36,270 nt of DNA. It comes from Actinomycetes bacterium (GTDB lineage: Bacteria; Actinomycetota; Acidimicrobiia; Acidimicrobiales; Bog-793). The stretch's first letter is position 1. The number at the start of each line of letters is the position of its first letter. The stretch is from contig JAKACA010000016.1 of assembly GCA_021796455.1 (NCBI GenBank), positions 1 to 36,270 of the forward strand. Reading direction: 5' to 3'. The notes beneath the pieces are model-generated. The model saw only the letters and a list, made by a program, of their open reading frames with translations. It was not told the DNA's origin and made no database searches. The position numbers and the translations under genes are program-made. This document shows positions 25,573-34,459 of this stretch, piece by piece.

Positions 25573-25616
25573 GCTAGGGGAGCTGGCCCTTAACGCTGAG
25601 AGGGTGCCGCAGAGAG

Positions 25617-26021
25617 TTGGTCTTGGTTAAAGGTCGCGACGAGCGCTCACTAGATCCAAAGTCGAGGGTCATTGTTCCCCAGCGGTTCCGGCCTATGTTC
25701 ATGCCCGAGGGCGTTCTCGCGCCCCACGAGGACGGGTGCATCGCTTTGTGGACGGTGGATGCGTACGCCGAGGAGTCGCTCCGTCAACACTTGCGCTCGA
25801 AGGAGAGCGCGCTTGCCGGCCACGAGGTGAGGCGCTGGTTCTCCATGTGCAGCGATTTCTCGCTCGACCAGCAGGGCCGCATGCTCGTGCCTCCGGGCCT
25901 GCGCGAGCACGCCCAGATCAGTTCCGAGGTGCTCTTCTTCGGCGTGTTCGACCGCGTGGAACTGTGGGCCAAGCAGGTTTGGGAGGCACGCGAGCTCTCT
26001 TTTGGGAGCACGGGGTCGTGA
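25617..26021 (+). CDS. mraZ: Transcriptional regulator MraZ
   Basis: KGRDERSLDPKSRVIVPQRFRPMF, FSMCSDFSLDQQGRMLVPPGLREHA (double SpoVT/AbrB); TTG start at 25617 or 25623. Confidence 0.93.
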   Translation: MVLVKGRDERSLDPKSRVIVPQRFRPMFMPEGVLAPHEDGCIALWTVDAYAEESLRQHLRSKESALAGHEVRRWFSMCSDFSLDQQGRMLVPPGLREHAQISSEVLFFGVFDRVELWAKQVWEARELSFGSTGS

Positions 26022-26059
26022 GCCATGCGATCACCTGGGAGAGCGTCCCTACCGGTAGT

Positions 26060-26190
26060 TCCCGGGTCATCCGCAGCCCCTTGGCCGGTGCGCAGGATGG
26101 CTCATCCCTCTCCGCCAGAGCACTCCATCCCCGCTCGGGTATACGACCGTCGTATATCGAAGTGGCCGGGGGGCTGCGGATGACCCGGGA
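26060..26190. repeat. Perfect 21-bp inverted repeat (arms 26060-26080 and 26170-26190) enclosing an 89-nt loop with a nested 7-bp hairpin
   Basis: TCCCGGGTCATCCGCAGCCCC ... GGGGCTGCGGATGACCCGGGA; nested TATACGA-CCG-TCGTATA at 26140-26156. Confidence 0.95.
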
Positions 26191-27193
26191 CAGCCTGGCT
26201 CCCAACGGCGAGGAGTTCGCGCACCTGCCGGTCATGGTGCGCGAAGTGGTCGAGCTGCTTGCCGGCACCCCCGGCGGGGTTGTGCTGGATGCCACCGTCG
26301 GAGGCGGGGGCCACGCAGCCGCACTGCTCGCAGCCTCGAGCAGTCACCGGCTCATCGGGCTCGATCGCGATCTCGATGCCATCAGCGCGGCTTCTGCCAG
26401 GCTTCGAGCTTTTGGCGCCAGAGCCGTCGTGGTGCATGCTCGCTTCGACCGGCTCGCAGATCTGCTCGACGAGATTGCGCCCCGAGAGCCGGTCTCCGGG
26501 GTCCTCTTCGACCTCGGAGTGAGCTCCAGGCAGTTCGACGAGCCGAGCCGGGGCTTCTCCTACCGCTTTGACGGTCCGCTGGACATGCGCATGGACAGAG
26601 GTGAAGGACTCACTGCAGCCGAGCTCGTCAACTCCATGGCCGAAGATGATCTGGCTCGACTGTTCGCCGCGAGCGGCGAGGTCCGCTTCGCTCATCGCAT
26701 AGCCCGCGCAGTTGTCGGCGCACGGCCCGTGACTACGACACTGCAGCTCGCCGAGATAGTCCGCTATTCCATCCCGTCCGCCGCTCGCAACCGTGGCGGT
26801 CACCCTGCGAGGCGTGTATTCCAGGCGCTCCGCATCGCCGTCAACGACGAGCTCCAGCTCCTCGGCCCCTCACTTGACGCCGCGATGGACGTGCTTGTCC
26901 CGGGGGGGCGTTGTGTGGTGCTGTCCTACCACTCCGGCGAGGACCGGCTCGTGAAGGATCGATTTGCGGCCGCTGCAGCTGGATGGTGCACCTGTCCACG
27001 AGAGATCGGATGCGTCTGCGGAGCGGTACCTGCCATGCGGGTTCTCACGCGCGGTGCCCGCCTGCCGAGCGCGTCCGAGCAGCTGAGCAACCCACGATCG
27101 TCGAGCGCGCGTCTGCGCGCGGCCGAGCGTCTGGACGCTCCGTTCCAGAGGGCCTCCAGACCCGATGTCCCCCGGCCCCGCGAGGAGCAGTGA
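26180..27193 (+). CDS. rsmH: 16S rRNA (cytosine1402-N4)-methyltransferase RsmH
   Basis: FAHLPVMVREVVELL, VVLDATVGGGGHAAALL, GVLFDLGVSSRQFDEPSRGFSYRFDGPLDMRMD, VLSYHSGEDRLVKDRF. An alternative GTG start at 26018 overlaps the mraZ stop in the same frame. Confidence 0.95.
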   Translation: MTRDSLAPNGEEFAHLPVMVREVVELLAGTPGGVVLDATVGGGGHAAALLAASSSHRLIGLDRDLDAISAASARLRAFGARAVVVHARFDRLADLLDEIAPREPVSGVLFDLGVSSRQFDEPSRGFSYRFDGPLDMRMDRGEGLTAAELVNSMAEDDLARLFAASGEVRFAHRIARAVVGARPVTTTLQLAEIVRYSIPSAARNRGGHPARRVFQALRIAVNDELQLLGPSLDAAMDVLVPGGRCVVLSYHSGEDRLVKDRFAAAAAGWCTCPREIGCVCGAVPAMRVLTRGARLPSASEQLSNPRSSSARLRAAERLDAPFQRASRPDVPRPREEQ

Positions 27194-27651
27194 TGGCTAC
27201 GAGACAAGCCCTGCTCGAGCGGAGCCACGACAATGCGCGACCGCAACCGGCACCGCAGCCCGAGAGAGCTCCCAGGCCTGACCTCGGCGTCCTCGACAGG
27301 CGTCACCTTGCCGCTCGGGCGAAGCGTCGTCAGGCGCGTTTGCTCCAGATCCTGGCGGCTGGGTCCGTGGCGGGAGCTCTCCTGCTCGTTGCCCTGGGCC
27401 ATGCCTTTGTCGCCTCCGAGCAGGTGCGCGCCGATGCGATCCAGTCCGAGGTCGCCCAAGCTCTCTTGGCCCAGCAGGACTATCAGTTGCAAAAGGCCGA
27501 GCTCATGGCGCCGACGCGGATCTTGGCGATCGCAGAGACCCGCCTCCATATGGTCGTCCCGGCTGGGATCACCTATCTGTCACCGGTCAGCACTGGCGAG
27601 ACGGTGGCACAGGCACACCGTGTGTCTAGGGGCAGGACCCAAAAGCCGTGA
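27193..27651 (+). CDS. FtsL-like septum formation protein
   Basis: Short protein between rsmH and ftsI; one TM then coiled-coil; LMAPTRILAIAETRLHMVVPAGITYL. Confidence 0.75.
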   Translation: MATRQALLERSHDNARPQPAPQPERAPRPDLGVLDRRHLAARAKRRQARLLQILAAGSVAGALLLVALGHAFVASEQVRADAIQSEVAQALLAQQDYQLQKAELMAPTRILAIAETRLHMVVPAGITYLSPVSTGETVAQAHRVSRGRTQKP

Positions 27652-29582
27652 CCGAGGACCGGCGCCAGAGCCCGCAGGCAAGAGGCGAGCGCGCTTCGCC
27701 GCGAGCGGGCGGACCACGGAGGGCCGGGGGCGTACGGCGTTCACCGTACATAGACAACGGCGGCGTCCGAGCACCGCGCCAACCTCGCCAGCCGTCGGGC
27801 CGCCCGTCGTCGAGCCGCCAGTCGTCGAGCCGCCAGTCGTCACAACGGAGCGGCCAACAGGGGACGGCCCAGCCCCGGAGAACCAGTCAGGCGCGCCGCA
27901 CGGCTGGCGTATCGCACAGGCGCCGTATTCACGGTCTTGTGTTCGTGGCGTTCGTGCTCGTCTCCCTGCTCCTGGCAAGGGTGGTCGACGTCCAGGGGCT
28001 CGGTGCAGCTCGCTACGCAGCCTACGGGAACTCAGAGCTCTACCAGAAGGTGACGCTGCCGGCACTTCGAGGCGCAATCTACGATCGCAACGGCAATCTC
28101 ATCGCGGTGTCGGTGCCGCGTGTCGACGTCGTGAGCGACGACTTCCTCGTGAGCAACCCCTCCACCGACCTCGGCGCCCTATCTCGCATCCTCGGCCTGG
28201 CGCCCTCGGCTCTTCGCTCTGCCCTCACGCAGCGCCGTGGCTACGTGACCCTTGCGCGCCAGGTCAGTCCAGCTACCGAGGCCGCGGTCCAGGCTCTCAA
28301 CCTCCCGAACCTCACTTTCATCCCCGACCCCGAGCGGATCGATCCCGCCGGGAATCTCTTCGCGCCTGTCCTCGGCGTGGTTGGGTTCGCGGGCACGGGG
28401 TTGTCGGGGCTCGAGTACCAGGACCAGAGCCTCCTGCAGGGCATCCCGGGCAGCGAGGAGGTCGCGGTCGGTGCCCAGGGGGAAGCCATGCCACAGGGCC
28501 CGCGAGATGTCAGGAGCGCGCGCCAGGGTTCGGGGCTCGTGCTGACGCTCGACCAGCCGCTCCAGTACGAGGTGACAAAGGTGCTGAGTGCGCGCCTCAA
28601 GGCGACTGACGCCGCGAGCGGCACGGTGGTGGTCCTCGATACCAAGACGGGAGGGATCCTGTCGATGGTTGACCTGGTGCGAAGCAAGAGCGGCGTGGTC
28701 TCGCCCGCGCCCCAGAACCTCGCGGTCACGGCGGAGTACCAGCCAGGATCGGTCATGAAGCTGGCGACGTTCTCGGCCGCGCTCCAAGACGGCGTCATCA
28801 CCCCTAATTCCAAGCTCACGGTGCCTTTCACGATCTACCTCGGAGGCTGGCCGTTCCAGGATGCCGAGTTCCATCCGACCGAGGTCATGCCGGTACGCCA
28901 GATCCTCGCCCAATCATCCAACGTCGGCACGATCGAGATAGCGGCCCGCCTTGGCGCACGCCGGCTCTACAACCAGCTCAGGAACCTCGGCTTTGGCCAG
29001 CGCACGGATCTGAACTGGCCTGGCGAGACGGCAGGAGACGTTCCACCCCTGTCCACTTGGTGGGCATCATCCATGGGCACGATTCCCATCGGTACCGGCG
29101 AGGCCGTGACCGCGCTCCAGATCGCAGACGCCTACAACGCGGTCGCAAACGGCGGTGTCTACGTGCCGCCCCGTCTCGTGCAGGCGACCGTGTCTCCAAA
29201 TGGGGTCGAAAAGCTCGTGACTCCACCGCCGACTCACCGGGTCATTGCCGCTGCTACGGCGCGCGAGCTCGTTCCGATGCTCGAGCTCGTCACTCTCGAC
29301 GGGACTGCGGTGGCCGCGCAGATCCCCGGCTACTCCGTTGCCGGCAAGACTGGAACGGCCCAGATCCCCAACGGGCACGACGGCTATACACCGGGGGCGT
29401 GGATGGCGACTTTCGTCGGCTTCGCCCCAGCTCAGGCCCCCCGCCTCACCGCGATAGTCACGATCAACCATCCGAATGACTTCTACGGCGGCTCTGCTTC
29501 GGCACCGGTCTTCTCGACGATCATGAACTACGCACTGCGCCACTTCGACGTCCCGCCTACAGCTGGCACCGGCCGAAGCTGA
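27648..29582 (+). CDS. ftsI: Penicillin-binding protein 2/FtsI (peptidoglycan transpeptidase)
   Basis: RGAIYDRNGNLIAVSVPRVDV, EYQPGSVMKLATFSAAL (SxxK), AQSSNVGT (SSN), VAGKTGTAQIP (KTG). Confidence 0.95.
   Translation: MTEDRRQSPQARGERASPRAGGPRRAGGVRRSPYIDNGGVRAPRQPRQPSGRPSSSRQSSSRQSSQRSGQQGTAQPRRTSQARRTAGVSHRRRIHGLVFVAFVLVSLLLARVVDVQGLGAARYAAYGNSELYQKVTLPALRGAIYDRNGNLIAVSVPRVDVVSDDFLVSNPSTDLGALSRILGLAPSALRSALTQRRGYVTLARQVSPATEAAVQALNLPNLTFIPDPERIDPAGNLFAPVLGVVGFAGTGLSGLEYQDQSLLQGIPGSEEVAVGAQGEAMPQGPRDVRSARQGSGLVLTLDQPLQYEVTKVLSARLKATDAASGTVVVLDTKTGGILSMVDLVRSKSGVVSPAPQNLAVTAEYQPGSVMKLATFSAALQDGVITPNSKLTVPFTIYLGGWPFQDAEFHPTEVMPVRQILAQSSNVGTIEIAARLGARRLYNQLRNLGFGQRTDLNWPGETAGDVPPLSTWWASSMGTIPIGTGEAVTALQIADAYNAVANGGVYVPPRLVQATVSPNGVEKLVTPPPTHRVIAAATARELVPMLELVTLDGTAVAAQIPGYSVAGKTGTAQIPNGHDGYTPGAWMATFVGFAPAQAPRLTAIVTINHPNDFYGGSASAPVFSTIMNYALRHFDVPPTAGTGRS
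27806..27845 (+). repeat. 15-nt in-frame direct repeat encoding SSRQS in FtsI N-terminal tail
   Basis: gtcgtcgagccgcca x2 then gtcgtc; repeated region of PSSSRQSSSRQSSQRS. Confidence 0.8.
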
Positions 29583-29594
29583 ACGTGGCCAACC

Positions 29595-31097
29595 TTGGGA
29601 GTGGTCGATCTCGGGCAGGTGTCGATCTTGCGTAGGCCGGCAGGCGCTCTGGACAGCGATGTGGTCCCCCTCGGCGCGGTCATAGACAGGTTGCGCCCGC
29701 TCATGGTGCTCGGCGACCCTTCCGGGGTGCTCGTGAGCGACGTCTGCTTCGACCACCGCGACGTGCGTGCTGCTTCCAAGGGCGGTGACCTCTTTTGCTG
29801 TGTGCCGGGCGAGCTGCGCGACGGACATGACTTTGCCGACGAGGCGTTCGCCGCAGGAGCGGTCGCCTTCATCTGCGAGAGGCCGCTGACAGGGCCGGCC
29901 CGCAACGCCCCCCAGATCGTCGTGGGAAGGGCTCGGGCGCGTGCAGCCATGGCCGTCGCGGCCTGCACAGTCCAGCACGATCCCGCCTCCAAGCTGCGGA
30001 CTGTCGGGGTGACCGGGACGAACGGCAAGACGACCACCACCTACCTGCTGAAAAGCGTCCTCGAGGCCGAGGGCTGGGCGACATCGGTGGTCGGTACCCT
30101 TGGTGGCGCGCGTACCACCCCGGAGTCACCCGACCTGCAGCGCCAGCTGGCCACCGCGGTTCTCGAGGGCAAGCAAGCCGTCGCGTTGGAGGTGACCTCG
30201 CACGCCCTCGTTCAGCACAGAGTCGATGGATACCGCCATGATGTCGCCGTGTTCACGAACTTGAGCCAGGACCACCTTGACTACCATCTCACGATGGAGA
30301 GCTACTTCGAGGCAAAGGCGTCTCTGTTCACGCCGGAACATGCCCGCCTGGGGGTCGCCAGCGCCGACGACCCCTATGGCGCGCGACTGCTCAGGAGATC
30401 TCTTGTCGCGATGGAGCCCTACGAGCTGGCAGACGCGGTGCAGCTCGAGATGGACATCGCTTCGTCTCGCTTCCTCCTCGAGGGACACCGCGTCCACCTG
30501 CATCTCACCGGTGAGCACAACGTGCACAACGCGCTCGCGGCAGCAGCAGCAGCTCGGGCTCTTGGCGCGAGTGCCGAGAGCGTGGCGGCCGGGCTGTCGG
30601 CTGCAGCCGCGGTGCCGGGCCGGTTCGAGAGAGTCGGCAACGACCTTGGCGTCACCGTGGTCGTCGACTACGCGCACTCGCCCGCGGCGCTGGCAGAGGT
30701 CCTGAGAGCGGTCCGCAGGCTCGCGGGTGGGGGACGCCTGATCGCGGTGTTCGGCGCCGGTGGAGACCGCGACAGACGCAAGCGCCCGCTGATGGGTCGG
30801 GCGGCGACTGCTCTCGCGGATGTCGTCGTGCTTACCTCGGATAACCCGCGCCACGAGGAACCCCTCGCGATCATCGCGGAGCTCCAAGCCGGCGGCGACG
30901 GCCGTGCCGAGGTCCTAGTCGAGCCGGACCGGCGCAGGGCGATCGCTCTCGGTCTCGGCGTAGCCGGGCCAGGTGACGTCGTCGTGGTAGCGGGCAAGGG
31001 TCACGAGACCAAGCAGCAGATAGGAGATTACCTCTATGACTTCGACGACCGGGAGGTCGTAAGGACTGAGGCTGCCCGGCTGGCAGCGGGGCGATGA
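29595..31097 (+). CDS. murE: UDP-MurNAc-tripeptide synthetase MurE
   Basis: GVTGTNGKTTTTYLLKSVLEAEGW, HALVQHRVDGYRHDVAVFTNLSQDHLDYH, TSDNPRHEEP (DNPR diaminopimelate motif). Confidence 0.95.
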   Translation: MGVVDLGQVSILRRPAGALDSDVVPLGAVIDRLRPLMVLGDPSGVLVSDVCFDHRDVRAASKGGDLFCCVPGELRDGHDFADEAFAAGAVAFICERPLTGPARNAPQIVVGRARARAAMAVAACTVQHDPASKLRTVGVTGTNGKTTTTYLLKSVLEAEGWATSVVGTLGGARTTPESPDLQRQLATAVLEGKQAVALEVTSHALVQHRVDGYRHDVAVFTNLSQDHLDYHLTMESYFEAKASLFTPEHARLGVASADDPYGARLLRRSLVAMEPYELADAVQLEMDIASSRFLLEGHRVHLHLTGEHNVHNALAAAAAARALGASAESVAAGLSAAAAVPGRFERVGNDLGVTVVVDYAHSPAALAEVLRAVRRLAGGGRLIAVFGAGGDRDRRKRPLMGRAATALADVVVLTSDNPRHEEPLAIIAELQAGGDGRAEVLVEPDRRRAIALGLGVAGPGDVVVVAGKGHETKQQIGDYLYDFDDREVVRTEAARLAAGR

Positions 31098-32128
31098 TCT
31101 CTCTCTTCACCGCCGGCGGCGTCGCGATCCTCGTCGCCGTGTTCGGCACGCCGCTGCTCTTGCGCGGTCTCATCCGCTGGCGCATAGGCCAGCAGGTCCG
31201 TGACGACGGTCCTGCCCAGCACGCGGCAAAGCAGGGCATACCGACGATGGGTGGGATAGCCATGCTCGCTGCGATCCTCGTCGGCTACATCCTCGGCCAT
31301 GTCGGCACCGGTGCGAGCTTCACCGCTTCGGGGTGGCTCGTGATGCTGGCGGTCATCGGCACTGGCCTCGTCGGTGCTGCCGACGACTGGCTGAAGGTCA
31401 GCCGCCGGCGAAGCCTTGGTCTCAACAAGCGTGCCAAATTCGCGCTTCAGATCGCCGTCGCGCTCGGCTACGCGATCGGCGCGCTCTACTGGGCAGGAGC
31501 GGACACCACGGTGTCGTTCACCCGGTACGACCTGCCTGGCTGGCAGCTCGGCAAGGTGGGATGGGCGATATGGGCGGTGATCATCATCGTCGGGGCGTCG
31601 AACGCCGTGAACCTCACCGACGGACTCGACGGTTTGGCGGCCGGCTCCTCGACATTCGCGTTCACCTGCTTCGCGATAATCGGCTACTTCCAGCTTCGCC
31701 ACGTCTCGATCTACCACCTGACCGTGGCCCACTCCCTTGATCTCGCCATCTTGTCGATGGCCGTCGCCGGAGCCTGTGTCGGCTTCCTCTGGTGGAACGC
31801 CGCCCCTGCCCGCATCATCATGGGCGACACCGGGGCCCTGGCCCTCGGGACGGGACTGGCGTGCGTGGCACTCGCGATGAACGTCCAGCTGCTGCTCTTG
31901 ATAATCGGAGGCCTGTTCGTGATCGTCACACTCTCAGTTGTTGCCCAGGTGGTGAGCTTTCGGGTGTTCGGAAGGCGGGTCCTCAGGATGGCGCCCCTCC
32001 ACCACCACTTCGAGCTGAGCGGATGGCCGGAGACGACCGTGACGATCCGGTTCTGGATCTTCTCGGGATTGTGCGCCGGAGCGGCTCTCGGGTTGTTCTA
32101 CGCGGACTTCATCTCGGTGAGTCGTTGA
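31094..32128 (+). CDS. mraY: Phospho-N-acetylmuramoyl-pentapeptide transferase MraY
   Basis: GIPTMGGIAML, NAVNLTDGLDGLAAGSS, MGDTGALALGTGLA, APLHHHFELSGWPE. Confidence 0.96.
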   Translation: MISLFTAGGVAILVAVFGTPLLLRGLIRWRIGQQVRDDGPAQHAAKQGIPTMGGIAMLAAILVGYILGHVGTGASFTASGWLVMLAVIGTGLVGAADDWLKVSRRRSLGLNKRAKFALQIAVALGYAIGALYWAGADTTVSFTRYDLPGWQLGKVGWAIWAVIIIVGASNAVNLTDGLDGLAAGSSTFAFTCFAIIGYFQLRHVSIYHLTVAHSLDLAILSMAVAGACVGFLWWNAAPARIIMGDTGALALGTGLACVALAMNVQLLLLIIGGLFVIVTLSVVAQVVSFRVFGRRVLRMAPLHHHFELSGWPETTVTIRFWIFSGLCAGAALGLFYADFISVSR

Positions 32129-32129
32129 C

Positions 32130-33332
32130 ATGAGTGCTGTCACTACAAATTCGCCGCTGCGCGAGAAGCGCGCGCCCGGCCCGAGGGGCCGCGCGATCGC
32201 TGCACGCGACCAGTCGGCCAGGCTCGCCGCCACCACGGTCGAGCAGCGGGTGCTCTTCGTATCGGTGGCCTGCCTCTGCCTGATCGGGCTCCCGATGGTG
32301 CTTTCGGCGTCCTCGGTGCTCTCGATCGAGTCGGGTGGAGCACCATATGCGCTCTTCGAGAAGCAGTGCATGTTCCTCCTCGCCGGCCTTGCTGTCGCCG
32401 TCGTGGCGTACCGCTTCGTCCCGATGTCTGCGTTGCGCCGTCTCCGTCTCGCCCTTCCGATCGGAACGATGGCGCTGCTCGTCGTAGTCTTCCTGCCGGG
32501 CATCGGACACGTGGCGGGAGGCTCCAGTCGCTGGATCGGTGTCGGGCCCATCCAGGTGCAGCCGTCCGAGCTGATGAAGATCTCGATGGTCGTCTTTGCC
32601 GCGGACCTTCTCGCCAGGCGGTGGAAGCGAAGCGACCACTGGGCTGCGATCGTGCGACCCATGCTCACCGTCCTTGCAGTGGCCGCGGCCCTGATAATGG
32701 CCCAGCCCGACCTTGGTACCACCATCGTCGTCGCGTGCATCACCTATGTGATGATGTACTCGGCCGGCGTTCCCGCCCGGCTGCTGGGCCAGACGATCGC
32801 CGTGCTGGCCCTACCCGTCGGGTACTACACGCTGCACGCCGCCTACCGCCGTGACCGATTTCTCTCCTTCATCAACCCTTTTGCCCATGCGAGCACGAGC
32901 GGGTACCAGGTCGTGCAGTCGCTTTCGACCCTGGGTATGGGTGGTCTCGGGGGCAACGGAGTGGGCGGATCCGCGGCGACCTGGGGTTTCCTGCCCAATG
33001 CGCACACAGACTTCGTCTTTGCAATTATCGGTGGCAACTTCGGCATTCTCGGATCCATCACGGTGATCGGGCTCTTCGGGCTATTTGCCTGGGCCGGCTT
33101 CCGGATCGCAGCCAGGGAGACCGACCCTTTCAGCCGGTTCGTGGCCGTGGGGATCACGTGCTGGATCACTTGCCAGGCTGTCATCAACGTAGGCGGTGTG
33201 ATCGATGCGCTCCCGGTCACCGGCATTCCGCTCCCGTTCATCTCATATGGGGGCTCCGCACTCGTATCCGAGCTGGCCGCCACCGGGTTGCTGCTGGGAA
33301 TCGCGCGACGTCAGGGCAGCTTCGGGCGATGA
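32130..33332 (+). CDS. ftsW: SEDS glycosyltransferase FtsW
   Basis: GSSRWIGVGPIQVQPSELMKISM, PNAHTDFVFAIIGGNFGILGS, GIPLPFISYGGSALVSELAATGLLLGIAR. Confidence 0.95.
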   Translation: MSAVTTNSPLREKRAPGPRGRAIAARDQSARLAATTVEQRVLFVSVACLCLIGLPMVLSASSVLSIESGGAPYALFEKQCMFLLAGLAVAVVAYRFVPMSALRRLRLALPIGTMALLVVVFLPGIGHVAGGSSRWIGVGPIQVQPSELMKISMVVFAADLLARRWKRSDHWAAIVRPMLTVLAVAAALIMAQPDLGTTIVVACITYVMMYSAGVPARLLGQTIAVLALPVGYYTLHAAYRRDRFLSFINPFAHASTSGYQVVQSLSTLGMGGLGGNGVGGSAATWGFLPNAHTDFVFAIIGGNFGILGSITVIGLFGLFAWAGFRIAARETDPFSRFVAVGITCWITCQAVINVGGVIDALPVTGIPLPFISYGGSALVSELAATGLLLGIARRQGSFGR

Positions 33333-34459
33333 GCTGTTTCGCCGTGATCGGCGGGGGTGGGACGGGTGGTCACGTCCAGCCGGCGCTGGCGGTGGCCGAG
33401 GCGCTCGTAGCCCGCGGCCATGATCGCGCCAGCCTGCGCTTTGTCGGGAGCAAGCGTGGTATGGAGGCGACGCTCGTGCCCGAGGCAGGCTTCGAAGTGA
33501 CCCTCCTGCCGGGTCGAGGCATCCAGAGGAGAGTGACATTGGAGAACCTGGGAGCGGCCAAGGGCATCGCGCAGGCTTGTTGGGACGCGCTGTCGCTGTT
33601 ACGGCAGCTCCGGCCCGCGGTGGTCGTGACAGTGGGAGGCTATGCAGGTTTTGCTCCTGCCTTTGCCGCTCTCGTGGAGAAGATCCCCGTTCTCGTCGTG
33701 AGCTACGACGCCGTCCCGGGCACCGCCAACCGTCTGATAGGGCGTTTCGCGGCGTGCAACGCCGTGGCGTTTCCAGGCGCCGGTCTGCCGAGAGCGCGGG
33801 TCACGGGACCCCCCGTGCGCTCGAGCGTCCTCGCGCTCGACCGGACTACGGTCGGTCGGCGGGCCGCCTGCGCCGAGCTCGGCCTCGATCCGGACCGGCT
33901 CTTGGTGCTTGCCACTGGAGGCTCCCTCGGGGCTCAGGCCCTCAACACTGCAGTCGTATCGTTCTGCGGCTCCTGGCGCGCTCACGCCGAGCTCGCCGTC
34001 TACCACGTCGCCGGTGAGCGCAACTTCGAAGATGTTCGGCGGGCCGCAGCCGAGAGCGGGCTGTTCGACAGAGGTTCCGGGCTGGACTACCGGCTTGCCG
34101 GCTTCGAGCGGCGGATGCCCTTGCTGCTCGGAGCATGTGACCTCGTCGTAGCACGCGCGGGAGCTTCGACGGTCGCGGAGCTGACGGCCCTCGGACTGCC
34201 GAGCGTGCTCGTGCCGCTGCCGCATTCGCCCTCTGACCACCAGACCAAGAACGCTCTCGTGCTCGCTGAAGCCGGGGCTGCCGTCGTCGTCGCCGACTCG
34301 CAGCTGACCGGCGAGCGCCTGGCCGAGGTGGTCGAGCCGCTCCTATCCGAACCTGTTCTGCGAGCCTCGATGGGCCAAGCGGCCTCGCGGCTCGGCCGAC
34401 GGGACGCGGCGGACCAGATCGCGTCGCTGGCCGAGGCAGTAGCAAGGAGGGCCGCATGA
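33329..34459 (+). CDS. murG: UDP-GlcNAc:undecaprenyl-PP-MurNAc-pentapeptide transferase MurG
   Basis: FAVIGGGGTGGHVQPALAVAEALVARGHD, GGYAGFAPAFAALV, ATGGSLGAQALNTA; ATGA overlap with ftsW. Confidence 0.95.
   Translation: MSCFAVIGGGGTGGHVQPALAVAEALVARGHDRASLRFVGSKRGMEATLVPEAGFEVTLLPGRGIQRRVTLENLGAAKGIAQACWDALSLLRQLRPAVVVTVGGYAGFAPAFAALVEKIPVLVVSYDAVPGTANRLIGRFAACNAVAFPGAGLPRARVTGPPVRSSVLALDRTTVGRRAACAELGLDPDRLLVLATGGSLGAQALNTAVVSFCGSWRAHAELAVYHVAGERNFEDVRRAAAESGLFDRGSGLDYRLAGFERRMPLLLGACDLVVARAGASTVAELTALGLPSVLVPLPHSPSDHQTKNALVLAEAGAAVVVADSQLTGERLAEVVEPLLSEPVLRASMGQAASRLGRRDAADQIASLAEAVARRAA

Noticed and set aside
27233-28609. 458-aa plus-strand ORF overlapping ftsL and ftsI
   Set aside because: Out-of-frame shadow of two recognised genes, Arg/Pro-rich composition.
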